The notes beneath the pieces were generated by a model. It ran no database searches, was not told where the DNA came from, and worked only from the letters and a program-made list of their open reading frames with translations. A DNA stretch of 64,000 bases from Hyperoodon ampullatus (Eukaryota > Chordata > Mammalia > Artiodactyla > Ziphiidae), in NCBI GenBank assembly GCA_949752795.1, contig OX457058.1, forward strand, positions 32,118,587 through 32,182,586, read 5' to 3'. Positions 1 through 11,890 of the stretch are shown piece after piece. Numbering within the stretch: the first letter of the stretch is position 1; each line of letters begins with the position of its first letter. The position numbers were made by a program, and so were the translations under genes.

Positions 1-60
1 AATGGATGTTTCTGAACAAAGCTTTACGGTGTTGTAAGGAGAAGTGGGAGTTGATTCAGA

Positions 61-1111
61 ATCACTTCTGCTGATTTTGCAGCCTGTATCAGTACTTTAT
101 TTTTATTGCCAAATAATATTCTATTGTATGGATATACCAGATTTTATTTATCCATTCTTCAATTGATGGACATTTAGTTTGCTTGCCTACTATGAATAAG
201 GCTGCTATGAACATCAGTGTACAAGTATTTGTGTCGGCATATGTTTTCACTTTTCTTGGGAATAAACCTAGGAGTGGAATTGTTGAGCCATTTAAAAGTA
301 TCCTTGGGCCTCCCTGGTGGCGCAGTGGTTGAGAGTCCGCCTGCCGATGCAGGGGATACGGGTTCGTGCCCCGGTCTGGGAGGATCCCATATGCCGCGGA
401 GCGGCTGGGCCCGTGAGCCATGGCCGCTGGGCCTGCGCGTCCGGAGCCTGTGCTCCGCAACGGGAGAGGCCACAACAGTGAGAGGCCCGCATACCGAAAA
501 AAAAAAAAAAAAAGTATCCTTAACCATTTTAAAAACTGCCAGACTATTTTACAAAGTGGTGGCATCATTTTACATTTATGCCAGCAGTGTATGAGGGTTC
601 TGATGTCTCCACATCCTTGCCAACACTTGTTGTGATCTGACTTTCATTCTAGTCAGATCTAGTCTGGTAAGTGTGAGGTGATATCTAATTGTGGATTTGA
701 TTTGTATTTCCCTAATGGTTAATGATGTTGAGCATCTTTTTATGTCTTCTTTGTTGAAATATCTATTCAGATCCTTTGCCCATTTTTAACTGGGTTATTT
801 GAATTTTGTTGTTGAGATGTCATAATTCTTTATGTATTCTAAATGCAAGTCCCTTATCAGATATACTATTTGCAGGTTTTTTTCCCTCCCGTTCTGTGGG
901 TTGTCTTCTTACTTTTTCATATCCTTTGAAGCATAAAATTATTTAATTTTGATAAAGTCCAATTTATTTTTTTCTTTTGTTGTCTCTGCTTTTGGTGTCA
1001 TATCTAGCTTAACCCAAGGTAATGAAGATTTATTTCTATTTCCTTCTAAGAGTTTTATAGTCTTAGGTGTTTCATTTAGTTCTATGATTCATTGTGAGTT
1101 AATTTTTGTAT
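61..1111 (-). mobile_element. L1 fragment (ORF2 3' end and 3' UTR), split by SINE
   Basis: Reverse-oriented L1 text, for example CTGCTATGAACATCAGTG, GGAGTGGAATTGTTGAGCC and GTGAGGTGATATCTAATTG. It is interrupted by the young SINE at 306-513, and the L1 seems to resume at 1681 after another insertion. Confidence 0.8.
306..513 (+). repeat. CHR-1-type SINE, full length
   Basis: Starts GGGCCTCCCTGGTGGCGCAG and ends in a 17-base poly(A). It is flanked by the duplication AAAGTATCCTT (about 295-305 and 511-521). It is inserted into an L1 fragment. Confidence 0.93.
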
Positions 1112-1680
1112 GTGGTGTGACAGCTCAACAACAAAAGGGCCTTCAACTGACTGGATGAGGCCCACCCATATTATGGAGGGTAATCTGCTGTACTCAAAGT
1201 CTACTGATTTAAATATTAATCACATCTAAAAAGTATATTCACACACACACATACGTATATATAGGGAGAGATTTGTTGTAAAGTATTGACTCGTGCAATT
1301 ACAAAGGCCGAGAAGTTCCATGATCTCCCATCTACAAGTTAGAGAGCCAGGAAAGTTGGTGATATAGTTTAAAGGTCCAAGAGCTGAGAGCTCTAGTCCA
1401 AGGCTGAAGGTCTGGGGACCAGCAGCACGGAAGGCAGGAAGAGATCAACACCCTAGCTCATGCAGTCAGGTGGAGAGCCAATCCAGTCTTCCTCTGCCTC
1501 TTTGTTCTATGATGCCCACCTAAATTGGGGAGGACCATCTGCTTTGCTCAGTGTCCCAATTCAAATGCTATTAATCTCTTCCAAAAACACCCTAGCAGAT
1601 ACATTCAGAAGTAACTTTTAGCCAGAGATAGGAGCATCCCGTGGCCCAGTCAGGGTGAGGCATAAAATTAACCATCACGA
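1112..1680. repeat. LTR-like or other interspersed repeat inserted in L1
   Basis: Non-L1 sequence between two L1 parts. It has the phrases CCCACCCATATTATGGAGGG, ATCTCCCATCTACAAG and CATAAAATTAACCATCAC, which I recognise as common mammalian repeat text but cannot name with certainty. Two related sub-parts (about 1150-1230 and 1510-1600) carry similar CCCACC...GGAGGG...ATCTGCT text. A short (CA)n lies at 1239-1250. Confidence 0.5.
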
Positions 1681-1855
1681 TTTTCATTCATTTCCATGTA
1701 TTTTAAAATTTCATGGGAGACTTCCTCTTTGATGCATAGATTATTTAGAAGTGTGTTGTGTAATTTTCAGTGTTTATAGATTTTCCTGTTGTGTTTTCAG
1801 CATTGAGGTCTAGTCTGATTCCATCTTGGTCAGAGGACATCCTCTGTACGAATGT
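1681..1855 (-). mobile_element. L1 ORF2 fragment, continuation
   Basis: Text such as TTTAGAAGTGTGTTGT and ATTCCATCTTGGTCAGAG is L1 ORF2 in reverse orientation. It appears to continue the element that starts at 61. Confidence 0.65.
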
Positions 1856-2264
1856 TTGCAAGTTCTAAAGGAGCAGATTGCTCATCCATCCAACCCCTCG
1901 CTCTTCAAATGTGACCAGAGACTCCTGTTATGTAGGAGGAGGTTTCAGGTCCACAGGGTGGGAAGCAGCAGCGTCTTCGTGAGGTCCAAGAGCTGTCATC
2001 GTGTCCTCTCTAAGCGGGCTCCGGACAGTGCCAGGTGAAGACAGAACCCTGGGTGGAGGGGCCCAGATGAAGGGTCTGATTATCCACGTGGGGCCTGAAC
2101 CCACCAGTATTGGAATGGGGCTGCTATACCACACAGTGTGTCAGACCCAGGCTTTGTCTGTGGCACCAGCCCACACTCAGCAGTGAATTCAGGAGTGGAG
2201 GGAGCTTGGCCCGAGTCATTGGGAGACAGGCTGGGACCTGGGACCTGGGACCTGGCACCCTTTG
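1856..2264. other. Unassigned sequence
   Basis: Unique-looking sequence. At 2230-2256 there are three CTGGGAC-type tandem units. No coding signal. Confidence 0.4.
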
Positions 2265-2704
2265 TTGCAATACTTGCGACAAATGTCTCCTCAAGCAACA
2301 AAATGCAAAGAAACTATAAGGGATTAAAAATAACTGCATGCATGTGCAGTTGGGGCAAATTATGGACAACAAGATACAAAGAGACCAAAAAACCCAACCG
2401 CCACTTCTGAAGAGCAAAAGCAGGGCACTGCACATGCCCCCTGCACACAACGCCACCAAAGGGGTGGGCAGACCACCTAAACCAACCCTCCGGCCCAACC
2501 CCTGGACACACCCCTACCCTCACCCCGTATAAGGAACCAGCTCTTCCCCCGCCACCCCTGAGCAAGGAAGCAAGGGCACCTATTTCTTGTTCTCGCTCCC
2601 CGCTGCTGCAGCACCAGTCCCAACAAAGCCTTGCCTGAATTCCTTGTCTGGCCTCTTATTAATTTCTATTGATTAAGGAGGTCAAGAACCCTGATGGGTA
2701 ACTA
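2265..2704 (+). mobile_element. Probable solo LTR of an endogenous retrovirus
   Basis: The layout is that of an ERV LTR: a TATAAG box at 2528-2533, a pyrimidine- and CCCC-rich upstream part, AACAAAGCC about 100 bases after the box, and an end GATTAAGGAGGTCAAGAACC CTGATGGGTAAC. No gag, pol or env reading frame follows, so only the LTR is present. The left end is approximate. Confidence 0.55.
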
Positions 2705-5121
2705 TTCAGGAGGAGGCCATCCACAGGCCCCGAGACAGCAGAGGGCACTCTGGGTCCTGGCTGGAGGCTTCCGCTACCTTCTAGCTCTGCAGGTGGGTCT
2801 CAGATCCCAATGGCCTAGGAATCCCATTCATGGCCACCCGCCCGTCCTGGGTGGCTTGGCCTAGGCAGGGGTATAGAATGTGAGACACAGAAGACAGGGT
2901 CAGTCATGGGGCCGACTTTGGGAAGGATGAACCAGAGCTCAAGGGGAAAAAGACCGAGGCTGAGGCATCACGCTTGAACTGGGCTCCACATTGACTCTGC
3001 TCAGCTTCTAAGTGCAGGAGAATCCCACTCTTCCCACCCTAGTCCCAGAGCAGCTTGCCCTCTCCAGGTGCCTCCTGTTCCTCGGGCTGGCGGGTCATTA
3101 GGGAGATGGGAGCCGTGCCCCTTTCGGTCCTCTCAGCCTGGTCCTGGGTGAGGAGAGAGCAGTGGGCGTCAGCACAGCCTCATCCAGATGCTGAGTGTAT
3201 CTCCAGCAGCCATCCCCCCAGGTGGTGTGGGTGCGGGCGACCCCTGTCACCTCTCCTGGCACTCTGGCCCTGCTGCTCTGGTCCCTGCTGGGGTATGCGG
3301 CTGAGGTTGGTGGCTGCGTGGCTGGTGCCCGGCCACTCTTGGCTCTGCCCACCTCCACGCCCTGTGGCACCAGCAGCATCACTCGCCATGTGTTTGCACA
3401 CACCTGACTCAGTGCTTCTGTCCCGAGGATTCTATCCCGCAAAGGTACTCAAAATCGAGGGAAGACAAATGACAAAGTGTTCTTGTAACCAAAGAAACAA
3501 CTACCGCTCACTAAACAGCACAGGTTTCAGTCTAGGGTCGTCCACTCAAACAATGGCCCGTGTCTGCCGCCCGGGAAGCAGGATTCTGCTCTTGATGTTG
3601 ACTGTGATATGGGCACAGTCAGCTCCCATGGGTGTCGAAGCGCTCACCGGGGCATCCTTGTCCAGGCTCACGAGGCCCCGACACCCGACAACACACGCTC
3701 TCTGCAGGCTGGCAGCTGCTGCCTCGGGGTATGGGTGTCCAGACCCCAACTCCCAGCATCACTGTTTTCTTTACCTAAATCAGGGTTGCATCCCTTTTAA
3801 GCCTGCTTTCCACGTCCTTCTATCATACGTGTTTAAAATCCATTCACAACTTTCTCAAAACATCTCTTTGGGGAAAAGTGAGCCCGGGAAGAAAGTGTGA
3901 ATGATGAGTCCTGTTTTTCCGAAAGACTCTCCATCTTCACCCTACAGGATGCAAAGTCATTTTCATGAGCTGCTTGGGAATTTCCTGTTTATTTACCCGG
4001 GCTTCCAGACAAACCCAGACTCCTGCCCCGCAAGGCAAGGCCAGCAGCCGATTTGGCCCAAGGAGCCGTCTGGGCCGGAGCTAAGAGTGACTCACCTCAA
4101 ACCTTCCCACCCCAGTGACCCCTGCCCATGGTGGACCCCAGGCTGCTGCAGATGGAGGCGCCGGGCACCCCTGGACCAGAGGGAAACCCCCTCAGGATGC
4201 CTTCCATCAAGAGACGGGTGGCACGAGGATCTCAGCCTGCAACAGAGCAGGCCTGTTTCCCCGTCCTTAGGCTCCCGTGGGCAGAATTATGGGGACAGCT
4301 CTGGAGGAAGAAACGTTCCCCTGCCACGGGCATGATGTGTACACAGGAGACCCACAGACAGACCCACAGACACTTCCCCAATGCAGACACACTGCCAGGC
4401 ACGTCTAGGCACACACACACAGGCACTCGCTGTGCTCAGCCAAGACCTCCTGTACACTCATTTCCTCTTCCTTCTGTGGAGGCTGCATCAGAGACTGGCT
4501 TGTGGCCGCCCTGCCAGGCCTGACACCGGGAGCATTTTCTCTCGGGGGCCAGCAAGGCTGTCAAGATGCGCCAGCCTCACACCCATATCCATGCTGTTCC
4601 CCACCTGCTGCTGCTCTCATTGCAGAGGTCTCGGAGCCCTTTCTCAGACCCTGATGCTCTTTTCTGCCCATTGGCCTATTTCTCAGACTTGAGTAGGCGA
4701 ATTCCCACAGCTGGAAGGGAATAGCCTTCGTGTTCCAGGGCTGCAGAGGCCAGGGAGTTCTGAGCAGCTGATGGTCCTTCTGAGCAGGGAGCCATGGGTC
4801 CCCTCAGCCAGTGCGTCCTGGGCCCCCCAAGCCTCCCGAGACCCCAGCCCCGCCAAGCTTGCTCCGCCAGCAGGCCTGTCACCAGCCAAGCCCTCTGGTG
4901 ATGGGTGACCAGGAGCGGTGGGTTTTCTGCCGTCCTTTCCTTTCTCCCGGATTTGCTTCCCACTCAAGAGAAGGCCCCCGAATCAGGGCACTCGGGCACT
5001 AGGTCATGAATTCCAGGTATGGAGTTTTCATGATGGTTTAATGTCAGCATAAGTGGGGAGAGCCCTTCTCCCACCTCTGTGCCCAGATAATTGAAGGGGA
5101 CACCTGTCCCTCACGTTGCTA
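2705..5121. other. Unassigned intergenic sequence
   Basis: Moderately GC-rich unique sequence. The longest open frame (3055-3900, plus, 281 codons) has no recognised domain, is rich in Ser, Pro, Cys and Trp, and lacks support. A region near 4360-4430 is rich in CACAGA and CACACA. Confidence 0.45.
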
Positions 5122-5721
5122 GGCTAGGGTTGCCAGAGAAACTCCTGGATGCCCACACCTCGCGCTGTGGACTCAATGTTTATGTGGCAACCGTGCCCCT
5201 CCCCCCCACCCCCCAATTCTTACGTTGAATCCTAATCTCCAAGGTGATGGTATGAGGAGGTGGGGCCTTTGGGAGGTGATTGGGTCATGAGGGTGGAGTC
5301 TTCATGAATGGGATTAGTGTCCTTTTAAGAGACTCCAGAGAGCTAGGTGGTCCCTTCTGCCAAATGAGGACCCAGGGAGAATTTGGCTGTCTATGAGTCA
5401 GGAAGTGGGCTCTCACCACACACGAATCTGCCAGCTTCTTGATGGTGGGATTTCCCAGCCTCCAGAACTGTGAGAAATAAACGCCTGTTGTTTATAAGCC
5501 ACCCAGGCTATGGTATTCTGTTCTAGTAGCCTGAATGGACTCCTACACCAGTTGAATTTGAATGGAAAGTCAATGGAAAATTGTTTTTAGTGTAAGTATG
5601 TTGCAAATATTGCACAGGACATACTTATACTAAAAATTGTATTCATTGTTTATCAGAAATTCAAATTTAACTGGGCATCCTATATTTTATTTTTTCTTTC
5701 GAAATCTGCCCACCCTACCCA
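5122..5721 (+). mobile_element. Palindromic DNA-transposon MITE split by another repeat
   Basis: The left end AGGGTTGCCAGAGAAACTCC is at 5127 and the right end GAAATCTGCCCACCCT is near 5717. The core is a long imperfect inverted repeat: 5550-5601 pairs with 5629-5672 (TAGTGTAAGTATGT against ACATACTTATACTA). The left part stops at GGATGCCC and resumes at CCAGTTGAATTT after the insertion. Confidence 0.65.
5156..5548 (+). mobile_element. LTR-like element (MaLR type?) inside the MITE
   Basis: GGTGGGGCCTTTGGGAGGTG, GAACTGTGAGAAATAAACG and TATAAGCCACCCAGGCTATG are well known mammalian LTR-type repeat text, likely ERVL-MaLR. The family name is from memory and uncertain. Confidence 0.6.
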
Positions 5722-6295
5722 GACCTTTCTGTCTGAGGCTCACTTTTCCTCCACGAAGCAGCTGACTGGGAGGTGTTGTGCGGGCCTCTTCCTGCAGGAC
5801 CTGTGCCCTGCTGGGGGGTGGCTCCTGGTGGGTCCTCTCCCAGCATCAGTCCTCCCAGCCCTACTGGTCTTCATTCTGCCCAGCTTGCCTTCCCACCCGC
5901 TCCCGCCCTCGGCTTCCTGGGCCTTGGTTCCAGTGCTACTGAAAGGTGCCCACCCCAGGTGTTCCATCTGCCCCTGGCCGGGCTTCTGGTTCCTTTACCC
6001 TCTCTGTGCTTCTCCCCCAGCAGAGGTTCACTGAGCACTTTCTCAGCTCCAGGCCAAGCCAAGGGGGAGGGGGGGAGGGGAGTGGGGGGAGCAGGACCAT
6101 AGGCCTTGCCCTCAGGAGCCCGAGCGCCCGGGTCGAGTCTGGGCACCGGGAAGCCTTCCACAGTTGTGTCCCTGGTGATGCGCTGCCAGCAGATCTGGTT
6201 CCTGTTAAAGACCCGCTTCCGGGTTTGCAGACAGCCATCTCCTTGCTGTGCCCCACATGGCAGAGCAGGGTCGGGGGGGCGGGGAAGAAGCAGCT

Positions 6296-6457
6296 GTCTG
6301 GCCTCTCCTTATAAGGACACTAATCACATCACAAGTCTCCCTCCTAATGACCTAATCACCCCCAAAGGTGCCACCTCCAAACATCATCATATTGGGGCAT
6401 AGAATTTCAACATATGAATTTTGAGGGGGATGCAAACATTCCGTCTATAACAGAAGG
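6296..6457 (-). mobile_element. LTR-like element fragment, same type as 5156-5548
   Basis: The reverse strand reads ATTCATATGTTGAAATTC, GGAGGTGGCACCTTTGGGGG and AGTGTCCTTATAAGGAGAGG, the first half of the same repeat type in opposite orientation. Confidence 0.6.
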
Positions 6458-7359
6458 CAAAGACAAAGGATCCTTGCAACTATTAACCTGACCGCTTTTG
6501 GGGGACGGGGATCACCAACAAGCATTCCTCCCAGCCATGTTCTGCCCAGGGGCCCTGTGCCCTCTCCTTACTCACTGTTTTCACTGTCCACCGTTCGGCA
6601 TCCAGGGGTTCAGCACACCCGCAGCAGTGGGTGCCTGATGGGTTTCATCCATGGTCACAAAGCACCTGCCATATGGCTACCAGAACCACAAACCCTTCAG
6701 CAGGAAATAATCACAAGCATTAACCAAGTGGGAAAGGGCTCTAGCTTTCTTGGGGGGTTCTTGGTGATGGAGAGGTGCCTTCAAAAAATATTCAAAGGGG
6801 CTCTAATCCTGAGACCATTAAAACCACTTTTAAAGCATGTTTCCTCTGGAGGCAATGTTTTCTGATTATATCTGTTGCATCTCTCTTTGAGGCATCCAGA
6901 AAGGGATTTTTTTCAACTCATGGTATCAAAAAAATCTAACTGAAGGAGTTGATTATTTTTAAATAAAAAGTTGTTTTTGAAGTGGATGAGTTTGGTATCA
7001 TTATTCATTTCTATTTCTCAGCAGGGAAATGAATGGATTAGGCATTTCCCTAACTGCTGTCGGTGGCAAAGAGACTGGGCTTTATTTCATCAAAAGCAAA
7101 ATGTTGTGTTGAGTCCAAACTTCTGATTTAGTTACTGTTGGGTGCACCATAGTCGGTTACATATTTCAAATCACGGATCACAGACTGTAGCAAAATCTAG
7201 ACCTACAGAATCAACGGATCAAGGCATTAGATTTGAAAGGAGAATTGGTTGGTTTGCTAAAAACAATTTGCGGAGTATTTTGTCGTGTCCCACCCCGCCC
7301 CACAGTGTAAAGGAGACAACACGATGAAAACCCTGCTGTGGATCTCCTGGAGCTCCTGA

Positions 7360-7404
7360 CATCTCAGGAGAGCAGACTCTGGCATCTCAGGAGAGCAGAC
7401 TCTG
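7360..7404. repeat. 23-base tandem duplication
   Basis: ATCTCAGGAGAGCAGACTCT occurs at 7361 and 7384, a period of 23, without a mismatch. Confidence 0.93.
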
Positions 7405-8451
7405 CCTGGGGGACCATCCTTCACAGCCTCCCGGGAGCCTCAGGCCCCGCGTGGCGGCCCCGGCCACCAGGGGGCAGCGCTGGGCTGGCTGTGGTTCCAA
7501 CGCACCCTGGCCTGGTCTGTCCCCGGAGAGGCAGGCCGGCTACCTTCCCTCTGCCCCAGAAGCAAACACAAAAATCACACGTAGTCTCCAGCTGGGCTGC
7601 GTATGAAGGGCAGGATTAATATGTTTACCACTGTAGAAGTTTAAAATGATTATTCAACAGATTAAGAGTTAGTCCCAGATCCAAAGGGCATGTTAGCCCC
7701 GTTTGGGTCAGGGTAATTTACATTTCCCAGGACCTTTAGCTTTCTTCTTTTACAGGCTTCAAATCTATCTACAGAAAATAAAAAGCAGTTAAAAGCCCTC
7801 CAAGACTGAGTCGAAGGAAAAAAAAATAACTCTCTGCATTTTCTTATCATAATATAGGTCTCTGTTTACAACTTAAAAGCAGCTTCGCACATCCTAACTA
7901 AGGACAAAGCCAAAAGTCCTGCAAACGCAGCAAAGCCTTTTTTTATAAGCACAGGAGCCACCAACCATCATCCAAACACATCTGCAGACACAGTTTCCTT
8001 GACGTTAGTATTTGTTGTGACCAGAATATGTGGCATCCTCTGGCTCTGACATCCCGTTAGTAACACTGCTGTTGGCCCACCTCACAGGGTGGACACAGTG
8101 ACTGGACATGTGTCATGGTCATCACAGGACAGCAGACCTCTGATTGCACTGCACTTTATTGCATTTTTTGTTGAGCTAGTCTATACGCACTGTTTTCCCA
8201 ACAGCATTTGCTAGCTTCGTGTCTCTGTCACATTTTGGTAATTCTGGCAATATTTCAAACTTTTTCATTATTATATTATTATAATGACTTGTGATCAGGG
8301 ATCTTTGATGTTGCTATTGCTGAGGGCTCATATTATGGTTAGCATTTTTTAGCAATAAAGTATTCTTTAAATTAAGGTATGCACATTGTTTTTTAAAGAC
8401 ATATTCTATTGCACACTTAGTAGACTACAATATATTGGGAACATAACTTTT

Positions 8452-9128
8452 ATTTTTTAATGATTTTTTAATTGAAGTATAGTTAATTACAACATTGTGT
8501 TAGTTTCAGGTGTACAACAAAGTGACTCAGTGTTTTATATATATATATATATTTATATTCTCTCATATATTCATATATATGAATATATATTCATCTCATA
8601 TATATTCATATATATATCATATCTCATATATATTCATATATATATTCTCTCTCAGATTCTTTTCCATTATAGGTTATTACAAGATATTGAGTAAAGTTCC
8701 CTGTGTTATACAGTAGGTCCTTGTTGTTTATCTATTTTACATATAGTAGTGTGTATATGTTAACCCCAAACTCCTAATTTATCCCTCCCCGCTTTCCCCT
8801 TTGGTAATATTTCATTGTGTATATATATACCACTTCTTCTTTACCCATTCATCTGTCGATGGATATTTAGGTTGCTTCCATGACCTGGCTATTGTAAATA
8901 GTGCTGCTATGAACATAGGGGTGCATGAATCTTTTCAAATCATGGTTTTCTTTGGATACATGCCCAGGAGTGGAATTGCTGGATCATATGGCAACTCTAT
9001 TTTTAATTTTCTAAGGAACCTCCATATTGTATGGAGAATTCCATACTGTTCTCCATAATGGCTGTATCAATTTACCTTCCCACCAACAGTGTAGGAGAGT
9101 TCCCTTTTCTCCACACCCTCTCTAGCAT
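8452..9128 (-). mobile_element. L1 3' end inside Tigger1-like element
   Basis: The L1 3' end starts at the left (TTGAAGTATAGTTAATTACA) and the 5' truncation point is near 9128. The duplication GGGAACATAACTTTT lies on both sides (8437 and 9129). It contains an expanded AT tract at 8535-8650. Confidence 0.8.
8535..8650. repeat. AT-rich tandem tract with palindrome
   Basis: (TA)n followed by irregular units of TATATTCATATATAT. A perfect 24-base palindrome lies at 8565-8588, centred on ATTCATATATATGAAT. Confidence 0.85.
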
Positions 9129-9140
9129 GGGAACATAACT

Positions 9141-9349
9141 TTTTTTTTTTTTTTTTTCAGTACGCGGGCCTCTCACTGTTGTGGCCTCTCCCGCTGTGGA
9201 GCACAGGCTCCGGAAGCTCAGGCACAGTGACCCATGGCTCACGGGCCCAGCCGCTCCGCGGCATGTGGGATCTTCCCGGACCAGGGCACGAACCCGTGTC
9301 CCCTGCATCGGCAGGCGGACTCTCAACCACTGCGCCACCAGGGAAGCCC
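9141..9349 (-). repeat. CHR-1-type SINE, full length
   Basis: Poly(T) first and GGGAAGCCC last, so it lies on the minus strand. The flanking duplication GGAACATAACTTTT is also the target-site duplication of the adjacent L1. Confidence 0.93.
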
Positions 9350-9475
9350 GGAACATAACTTTTATATGCACTGGGAAACCAGAAAAATAGTGTGACTCTC
9401 TTTATTGCGATATTCACTTTTTTGTGATGGTCGGGAACTGACCCCGCAATATGTCCGAGGTCTGCCTTAGACAGA

Positions 9476-11299
9476 ATCTTCCAGGTAGATGAGGGAGAAA
9501 CAGCAGGGGGACTCCAGGGCCAGCCATGGGTAACAGCAGCTGAGTGCTGCCCCTCAGGGTGGCAGCCTCCTCACCCACATTCACTTGTCCACACAACATC
9601 CTCTTGGGTCCAGCAACAAGATTTCTCCTTCCTCACAAACCCAAAAACCTCTGGAGCCTGCAGTGTAGAGGAGCTGGCCCACGGGCCAGGGCCTGCTGTG
9701 TGCCCACCCGGAGGGTCCAGCGCTCACTCCAGCATTGCAGGCAGCAGCCTCTCTGCTCTTCCTGCTGTGTGTTGTGGTCCAGCCCTCCCCCAGGGGACCC
9801 TGTCTGCTCCAAAAGTGGACTTAGCTGTCAGCTTTTGCGTTCACCTCCCCTGGCTGTGGTTCGGCCTGCACCATCCTGCCTGGGGATCTTTCCTTCTGTG
9901 GCGGGCATAAAGTGGCTTTCCCTCTTGTGTCACTGATCGTGGCCAGCTAGTTTCCAAAAGAACAGGAGCCCCAGTGGAAGCTAATCCTTGGACTGACAGG
10001 CAGGAAGCAGTTTGGCCCCTTGTTTGTTCATACCCATGCTATCCTCTGAGTCGCTTGCTTGTCCTAGGGGCTCACTGTCCTCTCCTCCCCGGCCCCCTCC
10101 TCAGACTGCCAGGCTTTCCAGAGGCAGAAGGCAGGAGGCATGGCCACTCCCAACCCAGTTCCCATAGTGAGCCCTCATCCCAGCAACTGCGCTGCTTTTA
10201 CTGAGATCTGGAAGATCAAACATTCAGACCACACATTTGGATCTGATGTCAGGGCTCTGCCATGGTAGAGGGGGCCCCAGGAAGGCAGGACTGTCCCCAT
10301 CCCTCTGCCAGAGTGCCTTGGCCACGACCCCAGGGCTCGTTGTAAGGCACCTGTCCTGCCAGAATGGGTCCGGTGCCGGCCCTTGGCCGAAAGTGCAGAC
10401 AGCACTGTACAAGTCATGTGTGTTCAGCTCGGACAGGAAGGGGACAGAGGGCAGGGACAACTGAATGTAGTGCAGGGAGAGACATGCTGTCTTCCTGGGG
10501 GGCAGCCTGGGCTGGGGCGGGGACTTGCTTTTGGGGCCCACGTGTGGGGTGTGTGATTGACAGGTGGAGGTGAAGAGGCCAGAGAGGATGGTCTTCTTGG
10601 CCCCCTACCTCTAGGACTGGCCAGCGCCACCAGCTGCTGGACACAGGCCTCCTTGAAACCCCCAGCTCCCCCTCTGTGGGCACGTCCGGGACAAGCACGG
10701 ACCTTGGGGCCAATGGTGCTGTCTGCAGCCCCTGAGAGGTCCTCCTTACCCAGAGTTCCCCGCTTGGAGCCGAGCTGAGCCCTAGTGCCGTGCTCCCAGC
10801 CGCTCCCTGGGAAATGCAGAGCACATAGTCACTCCCATTCCCTGGGAGGCTGCTTGCTGGGCTCACCTGGGCACACAGAGGGAGGCTCCTCTTCCATAAG
10901 GAGGGAAAAAGTGCCAGTCACACCCATGGGCTGGGCCCCCTGGGCATTGAGGCAAATCAGATAAAAGTCCTGAGGTCCAGGAGCCAAACACCCAAGCAAG
11001 GAGATGCACGTGCGTGAGTTTCACCAGGGCAGAGGGCAGACGGAGCTCAGCCTCCAAGAGAAAGGGGGCAGGAGGTGGGGTCGGGAAGCAGGAGAGACAG
11101 ATGGCTCAGGTCTGTACAAACACACCACGGGGCCTGCCCAGCCCTGTGCTTCTGCGCACGTGCTCAACGCAGGCATGTAAAACCTTGTGTGTGCCGGGAG
11201 TCCACGTCCACCCGGGCTGCTCCAGGGAGGGGCGTTGTTGGGAGGCCATAGGGGCTACTTCACGGGCTCCAGAAAAGATGGACAGGGTATGCTGGTGTC
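9476..11299. other. Unassigned intergenic sequence
   Basis: GC-rich unique sequence. Overlapping small frames on both strands show no family resemblance. Confidence 0.4.
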
Positions 11300-11890
11300 T
11301 CAGGTAACCAAAACCATTTGCTGGTGGGATTGGAAAACCATGCAGTCTATTTGGAACACTGTTTGGAAATTTCTAATAAAGTGAAATATACACTCATTCT
11401 GTGAGCTGGCAATTTTGCTTCTTTTGTATTTATCCAGAAGAAATGAAACCTTATGTCCACAAACTGTTCACAAAGGCTCATAGTGGCTTTATTCATCATA
11501 GCCCCAAACTGGAAGTAACCTGTCCATTAACAGGAAAATGGATACACAAATTGTGGCACGGTCATACTGCCCTTCAATAAAAAGTTTACAAATGACGGAT
11601 GCCCACACCAATATGGGTGAATCCCCAAAACCTGTGGAACAAATGAGAACTGGCACTAAACAGTACATATTTTGATTCCCTTTGTATGTTTGTAAGGACA
11701 GAGCAAATCTAGAGCGGTCTGGATAAGAGCTGCTTTAGGAGGTGGGGTGCACTAGGTCGGGGGTGGGGTTTGAGTCTTTACTGTGCTGGTGGTGAGACAT
11801 CTGTCAAAACACACCCAACTGTATGTTTGATATTTGTGCCTTTGACTGTACATAAAATATGTCTCAATAAAATTAATGTTATTAAAAATC
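11300..11890 (+). mobile_element. Old L1 3' UTR fragment
   Basis: Typical L1 text: GCTGGTGGGATTGGAAAACC, TTTATTCATCATAGCCCCAA ACTGG, CAGGAAAATGGATACAC, then a poly(A)-like end at TCAATAAAATTAATG. Confidence 0.75.

Larger units (their letters stand above)
5722..8139. other. Unassigned intergenic sequence
   Basis: Apart from the LTR-like piece at 6296-6457 and the tandem duplication near 7360, nothing is recognised. GC-rich at first, AT-rich after 6800. Confidence 0.4.
8140..9475 (+). mobile_element. Tigger1-like DNA transposon remnant with nested L1 and SINE
   Basis: The 5' part (8140-8451) reads CCCAACAGCATTTGCTAGCT TCGTGTCTCTG and AATATTTCAAACTTTTTC. The 3' part (9350-9475) reads TTTATATGCACTGGGAAACC and CTTTATTGCGATATTCAC. 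Both match Tigger1-type terminal text. The middle is replaced by a nested L1 and a SINE. No transposase reading frame remains. Confidence 0.75.

Noticed and set aside
3055..3900. 281-codon open frame on the plus strand, the longest in the window
   Set aside because: No recognised domain, no splice or promoter context. Composition is rich in Ser, Pro, Trp and Cys, as expected for a chance frame in GC-rich DNA.
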